Source of the DNA: Candidatus Rokuibacteriota bacterium | GTDB lineage: Bacteria > Methylomirabilota > Methylomirabilia > Rokubacteriales > JACPHL01 | Direction: 5' to 3' | DNA: 9,759 nucleotides | Assembly (NCBI GenBank): GCA_016188625.1 | Contig: JACPHL010000032.1 | Span: 1 to 9,759, forward strand | Shown here: positions 7,155 through 9,759 of the stretch, piece by piece | How positions within the stretch are numbered: the stretch's first letter is position 1 | How the letters are laid out: each line of letters begins with the position of its first letter | Notes under the pieces: generated by a model | What the model was told of the DNA's origin: nothing | The model's database searches: none | The model's input: only the letters and a program-made list of their open reading frames with translations | Program-made: the position numbers and the translations under genes

Positions 7155-8276
7155 ATGATCACGGTCCCCGCCCACCGGGTCAAGCAGTACGGGGTCGAGT
7201 TCTACCAGGCGGTCTTCTCGGCGAAGGAGATCGACCGCCTGGTGCGCTTCGAGGTCCTGAGCTACGGCGGGGTGAAGGAGCCGCCCCGCCGGCGTCCCGC
7301 GCGCTCGCGCGTCAACTGGGAGATCCTGGAGTCGCGCATCGGGGAGAGCCAGGAGGCCTACCAGCGCCCGGTGATCCGGCGGAAGATCGAGGAGCTGGTC
7401 GCCTACTACACCGACTGCCGCGAGGCCGGCAAGCTCCCCGCGATCCCGGGCGCCGTGATCATCACCTCGGAGCGGCGCTTCACCTTCACCCCGGCCGGCG
7501 CGCACCGGTCGCTGGGGCTCCTGGAGATCCCCGAGGAGCCGGGCGTCCTCCGGGTCCTGGACGGCCAGCACCGCCTCCTGGCGCTCCACGCCACCGCCGA
7601 CGGCGACCTCACCGGCCTCGACGTCCCGGCCGTCCTCTTCGACACCCTCGACGCCCAGCAGATCGTCGAGATGTTCGTCACCATCAACGCCAAGCACACC
7701 CGGCTGAACCCTTCCCACATCGTGAGCCTCTCCGGCCGGAAGCTCTACCCGGACCCGAACCAGGCCCTGGCCCACGACATCATCCGGACCCTCAACGAGG
7801 ACGACACCTCCCCGCTCCAGGGCGAGATCAAGATGCTCGGGATCGGCCGCGGCAGGGTGGCCCAGGCCCCCCTGGCCGAGGAGATCGTGGACCTCTTCGA
7901 GACGGTGGAGAAGCTCGCGGGGAGGGCCAAGGCGCAGGACTTCCGCGCCTCGGGCCGCCGCTTCTTCCTCAACTACGTCAAGGCCCTGGCCCAGACCTTC
8001 CCGCACGCCTGGGCCGGCCGGAAGTACTCCATCAAGACAGGGGCCGCGCTGCGGGCCTTCGTCCGGGTGGCCCCGGACATCATGGCCCGCGTCCGAGAGC
8101 TCAAGGGCGACCCCTACGAGCTCCGGGCGATCCGCGAGGCCATCCGCCCCTGGACCCAGCGGCTGGCGGACCGTCGCTTCGAGACCGAAGGGGAGTGGCG
8201 CCAGAAGCTCGCCGGGGGGACCCGGGGGACGGTGGAGACCCTCGCCCGGGAGCTCCGCGACGCCCTGCGCGCTTAA
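7155..8276 (+). CDS. DGQHR-domain protein (DndB/ParB-like superfamily), orphan
   Basis: The 373-residue protein carries the diagnostic motif VLDGQHRLLAL (134-144; DGQHR at 136-140), followed by FVTINAKHTRLNPSH (174-188), the paired F-x-x-I-N element seen in DGQHR proteins. This family includes DndB, a regulator in DNA phosphorothioation clusters, and many stand-alone members of unknown function related in fold to ParB-like nucleotide-binding domains. Residues about 1-60 precede the core, and 220-373 form a mostly helical, charged C-terminal half that I do not recognise. No signal peptide or membrane segment is visible, so it should be cytosolic. The ATG at 7155 lies 9 nt after the substrate-binding protein stop, with GAGG (7144-7147) as a modest ribosome binding site, so the two are very likely co-transcribed. 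No dndA/C/D/E or restriction gene is near. Its role is unknown; DNA-associated or regulatory function is only an inference. Confidence 0.85.
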   Translation: MITVPAHRVKQYGVEFYQAVFSAKEIDRLVRFEVLSYGGVKEPPRRRPARSRVNWEILESRIGESQEAYQRPVIRRKIEELVAYYTDCREAGKLPAIPGAVIITSERRFTFTPAGAHRSLGLLEIPEEPGVLRVLDGQHRLLALHATADGDLTGLDVPAVLFDTLDAQQIVEMFVTINAKHTRLNPSHIVSLSGRKLYPDPNQALAHDIIRTLNEDDTSPLQGEIKMLGIGRGRVAQAPLAEEIVDLFETVEKLAGRAKAQDFRASGRRFFLNYVKALAQTFPHAWAGRKYSIKTGAALRAFVRVAPDIMARVRELKGDPYELRAIREAIRPWTQRLADRRFETEGEWRQKLAGGTRGTVETLARELRDALRA

Positions 8277-8279
8277 ACC

Positions 8280-8308
8280 TCGAAGGGGGGCTGACGCCCC
8301 CCTTCCGA
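8280..8308 (+). terminator. Post-stop GC hairpin, copy 1 (terminator-like dispersed palindrome)
   Basis: Three bases after the DGQHR stop codon, a palindrome begins: stem arm GAAGGGGGGC (8282-8291), loop TGAC, arm GCCCCCCTTC (8296-8305), a perfect 10-bp stem that extends through TCG/CGA with one bulged C. The same element recurs at 9648-9675. There is no T-run after it, so a canonical Rho-independent terminator is not proved. It may act as a bidirectional terminator or 3'-end stabiliser, or be a REP-like mobile repeat. Confidence 0.65.
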
Positions 8309-8481
8309 ACCTCCCCCCCAGGTTGCGCCGGCGAGGCCGGCGCTCGGAGCGGACCCCCCATCCGCGCGCCGAGGGTCACGAGCCTGCGCCCAGGCCGGGC
8401 GGGGGGCCCTCGAGGGCGACATTCCGGCCGAGCCGCAGGCGGACTCAGCGCGGCGGAGCGGCCCGAGCCCGGGGCGAGGGA

Positions 8482-8513
8482 GCGGGACCGCGGTTCCTGA
8501 TTTGCGGTCCCGC
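8482..8513. repeat. Perfect 10-bp inverted repeat with AT-richer loop
   Basis: GCGGGACCGC (8482-8491) and GCGGTCCCGC (8504-8513) are exact inverted partners around a 12-base loop containing the only AT-rich patch nearby. It lies about 110 bp beyond the greA stop and 205 bp beyond the DGQHR stop. It could be a structured 3' end, a terminator or a protein-binding site. Confidence 0.5.
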
Positions 8514-8595
8514 AGCGGAGCCGCGCGAGGTGCCCGGAGGGGCACCGGTAGTCCGCCGCGGGGAGGCCGGCTGGAGCCCGAGAGGGGCCCCGCCC

Positions 8596-8614
8596 GGCCT
8601 TCCCGAAGGGGGCC
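8596..8614 (-). terminator. Possible hairpin just after greA
   Basis: On the greA strand, 7 bases past its stop, GGCC/GGCC and CCTT/AAGG arms can form a 6-bp stem with a 3-base bulge and a CGGG loop. A UUCG-capped alternative is also possible. No T-tract follows. The half GCCCCCTTC resembles the arm of the post-stop hairpin family, so it could be a degraded copy. Weak call. Confidence 0.3.
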
Positions 8615-8621
8615 TCCGAGT

Positions 8622-9098
8622 TTACTGCCAGGGGAAGTTCACCGCCAGGATCTCGTACTCCCTGGTCCCGCCCGGGGTCTTCACCCTCACCGTCTCGCCG
8701 GCCTCCTTGCCGATGAGGGTCCGTGCCAGGGGGGAGAGGACGGAGATGCGGCCGACGTTGGGGTCGGCCTCGTCGGAGCCGACGATCTGGTAGCGGACCT
8801 CCCGGCCGTCGCCGCCCCGGAGGAGGACCGTCGAGCCGAAGGTGATCCGCTCGCCGTCCCGCGGCGGCTCGATGACCTCGGCCTGGCCGAGCTTGCCCTC
8901 GAGCTCGCGGATGCGCCCCTCGACGAAGGCCTGCCGCTCCCGGGCGGCGGCGTACTCGGCGTTCTCCGCGAGGTCGCCGTGGGCCCGGGCCTCCTCGATC
9001 GCCCGGATCACCCGGGGGCGCTCCTCGCGCTTCAGGCGCTCGAGCTCCTGGCCGAGCCGGGCGAACCCTTCCCGCGTCATGGGGGTGCGTTGGGTCAT
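8622..9098 (-). CDS. greA: Transcription elongation factor GreA
   Basis: The 158-residue product, the exact usual GreA length, binds the secondary channel of RNA polymerase and stimulates cleavage of backtracked transcripts. The N-terminal coiled coil spans about 8-78, with the tip motif GDLAENAEY (41-49). D42 and E45 there correspond to the acidic tip residues that coordinate metal at the polymerase active site. The C-terminal FKBP-like domain (about 83-158) has ITFGSTV, the YQIVGSDEAD segment and SPLARTLIGKEAGE (122-135). The ATG at 9096-9098 has GAGGGAG a few bases upstream; a second ATG six codons in lacks a ribosome binding site and is not chosen. The gene stands alone, divergent from the NTF2-like gene (59 bp apart). 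Confidence 0.97.
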   Translation of the reverse strand: MTQRTPMTREGFARLGQELERLKREERPRVIRAIEEARAHGDLAENAEYAAARERQAFVEGRIRELEGKLGQAEVIEPPRDGERITFGSTVLLRGGDGREVRYQIVGSDEADPNVGRISVLSPLARTLIGKEAGETVRVKTPGGTREYEILAVNFPWQ

Positions 9099-9157
9099 GC
9101 TCGCTCCCTCGCGCCGCGGGCGGGGAGCCCGGCCCCCCGCCCCGGCCGGTGTCGGCG

Positions 9158-9643
9158 ATGAACACCCCCATTGTACTACGCGGCGGCGCCGGGCTCCTCG
9201 CCGTCGGGCTCTTCGGCGCGCTCGCCCTCGCTGCGGGGGCCCTGGCCCAATCCCCGCCGGTCCTGCCCGGCGGTCCGCCGCCCGCCGAGGTCGAGCGCGA
9301 GCTGCGGGCCGCCATCGCCCTGGCCATCCACCGCTTCGAGGCCAAGGACCTCGAGGGGCTCCTCGCCCTGGTCTCCGACGAGTACCGGACCGGCTACCTG
9401 ACGAAGGGCACCCTCCGGGCCCAGCTCCTCGGGATGTTCCAGCTCTACGAGACCCTGAAGACGAACGTGCGGGTGGAGGAGATCCGCCTGGTGGGGGAGC
9501 ACGCCTGGGTGGTCTCGAGCGGCAAGGTGCTCGGGCGGCTCCCGCTCCTCGGCCGATGGATGACCGTCCTCGCCTGGGAGCGGGAGCTCGAGGTCGCCCG
9601 GCGGGAGGCGGGAGGCTGGCGCCTGTACGGCTACCAGCAATAA
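9158..9643 (+). CDS. Exported NTF2-like (SnoaL-fold) small protein
   Basis: The 161-residue product has a signal peptide at 1-30 (hydrophobic Gly/Ala/Leu core from 11, likely cut after ALA at 28-30) and no lipobox cysteine, so it should be secreted or periplasmic. The mature part has the outline of a cone-shaped NTF2/SnoaL fold: a helix with FEAKDLEGLLALVSDEY (60-76), a helix GTLRAQLLGMFQLY (84-97), then alternating strands (VRVEEIRLVG, AWVVSSGKVL, WERELEVARR) ending GGWRLYGYQQ. Such domains serve as small ligand-binding or enzymatic modules, and the function here is not known. The ATG at 9158 is preferred; an in-frame GTG at 9149 would add three residues, and neither has a clear ribosome binding site. 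The gene is followed after 4 nt by the second hairpin copy. Confidence 0.75.
   Translation: MNTPIVLRGGAGLLAVGLFGALALAAGALAQSPPVLPGGPPPAEVERELRAAIALAIHRFEAKDLEGLLALVSDEYRTGYLTKGTLRAQLLGMFQLYETLKTNVRVEEIRLVGEHAWVVSSGKVLGRLPLLGRWMTVLAWERELEVARREAGGWRLYGYQQ
9170..9175 (-). promoter_or_regulatory. Candidate -10 box for greA inside the neighbouring gene
   Basis: On the minus strand TACAAT (one change from TATAAT) lies 71 bp upstream of the greA start, inside codons 5-6 of the divergent NTF2-like gene. No good -35 box lies 16-18 bp further up. It is the only near-consensus AT-rich hexamer in the divergent region. If used, greA has a leader of about 65 nt. Confidence 0.35.
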
Positions 9644-9647
9644 AGCA

Positions 9648-9675
9648 TCGAAGGGGGGCTCCGCCCCCCTTCCGA
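9648..9675 (+). terminator. Post-stop GC hairpin, copy 2
   Basis: Four bases after the TAA of the NTF2-like gene the same palindrome as at 8280-8308 appears: GAAGGGGGGC (9650-9659), loop TCC, GCCCCCCTTC (9663-9672), with identical TCG and CGA flanks. Only the loop differs (3 versus 4 bases). No T-run follows. The repeat location directly behind two unrelated stop codons supports a role in transcript ends or a repeat family that inserts or persists there. Confidence 0.68.
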
Positions 9676-9705
9676 CACCCCTCCCGGCCCCGGGTCGGAG
9701 GATCG

Positions 9706-9759
9706 GCCCCTCGCTCCACACGCTCCGCGGCGCACCCGTCAGTGGCTCGCCGCGCGGGG
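9706..9759. repeat. Terminal repeat, copy B
   Basis: This is the second copy of the 54-bp element at 14-67, in the same orientation, with 35 identical bases at its left (9706-9740) and four mismatches afterwards. It lies 30 bp beyond the second post-stop hairpin and runs to the window edge, so its true right end is unknown. Confidence 0.8.

Larger units (their letters stand above)
8277..8621. other. Hairpin-rich intergenic region, no gene seen
   Basis: This 345-bp gap lies between the ends of two convergent genes. Frames here give only Arg/Pro/Gly-rich chance peptides. It is packed with perfect inverted repeats: 8282-8305 (10-bp stem), 8325-8343 (GCGCCGGC, 3-base loop), palindrome 8406-8417 around CTCGAG, 8482-8513 (10-bp stem), and 8529-8546 (GGTGCCC with GGGCACC, 4-base loop). 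Some pairing is expected in such GC-rich DNA, but the number of perfect stems of 7-10 bp is notable. Confidence 0.55.

Noticed and set aside
3333-8006. glnD frame open upstream to 8006
   Set aside because: The upstream 650 residues are antisense to the binding protein and DGQHR genes and carry no motif. GlnD length and ribosome binding site fit a start at 6044.
7155-8276. A DNA phosphorothioation (dnd) operon
   Set aside because: Only the DGQHR protein is present. No cysteine desulfurase, DndC, DndD or DndE gene is seen, so a full system is not supported.
8273-8545. 90-codon minus-strand frame in the intergenic gap
   Set aside because: The peptide is Arg/Pro/Gly/Ala-rich, its end is encoded by the post-stop hairpin, and it has no ribosome binding site or motif.
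8622-9719. greA extended to about 365 residues
   Set aside because: The extension is antisense to the NTF2-like gene and Arg/Pro/Gly-rich. GreA is complete at 158 residues.
1-9759. CRISPR array, tRNA, rRNA or insertion sequence
   Set aside because: No regularly spaced repeats, no cloverleaf-like or rRNA-like sequence and no transposase were seen. The two terminal repeats are too far apart and flank ordinary genes.
14-9759. Circular element with terminal overlap
   Set aside because: The two copies are not at exact ends on both sides and differ at four positions, which does not fit an assembly overlap of a circle.

Overview
The window is very GC-rich (clearly above 70% by eye) and bacterial, with six genes of ordinary chromosomal type plus one accessory-looking gene. 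High GC, a Tat-exported NitT/TauT-like substrate-binding protein, and GC-rich palindromes placed just behind stop codons would fit an uncultivated soil or groundwater lineage such as Candidatus Rokubacteria (Methylomirabilota). That placement is inferred from general style, not from a marker gene, and other high-GC phyla are possible.

Layout. 1-226 holds no gene and carries one copy of a repeat that recurs at the far end of the window. 227-6044 is a four-gene block read on the minus strand. In transcription order it runs glnD (PII uridylyltransferase/uridylyl-removing enzyme), a CDP-alcohol phosphatidyltransferase overlapping it by 17 nt, a Slt70-type lytic transglycosylase 47 nt further on, and a YacP-like NYN-domain protein only 1 nt after that. 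The tight spacing suggests one operon joining nitrogen sensing, membrane lipid synthesis, peptidoglycan turnover and RNA handling. 6045-6161 is a divergent promoter region with two back-to-back sigma70-like promoters, each with an exact TTGACA and a 17-bp spacer. 6162-8276 is a two-gene plus-strand unit: a Tat-signal substrate-binding protein, then, after 9 nt, a protein with a DGQHR motif (DndB/ParB-like superfamily). No permease or ATPase gene and no other dnd gene is present, so both are orphans here.

8277-8621 is a non-coding gap dense in perfect inverted repeats, starting with a GC hairpin just after the DGQHR stop codon. greA (8622-9098, minus) is divergent from a small exported NTF2-like protein (9158-9643, plus). 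The latter is followed at once by a second copy of the same hairpin and then by the second copy of the terminal repeat (9706-9759).

No tRNA, rRNA, CRISPR array, transposase or phage gene was found. The least explained parts are the SBP/DGQHR pair, the post-stop hairpin family with the terminal repeats, and the divergent promoter region with its overlapping inverted repeats.
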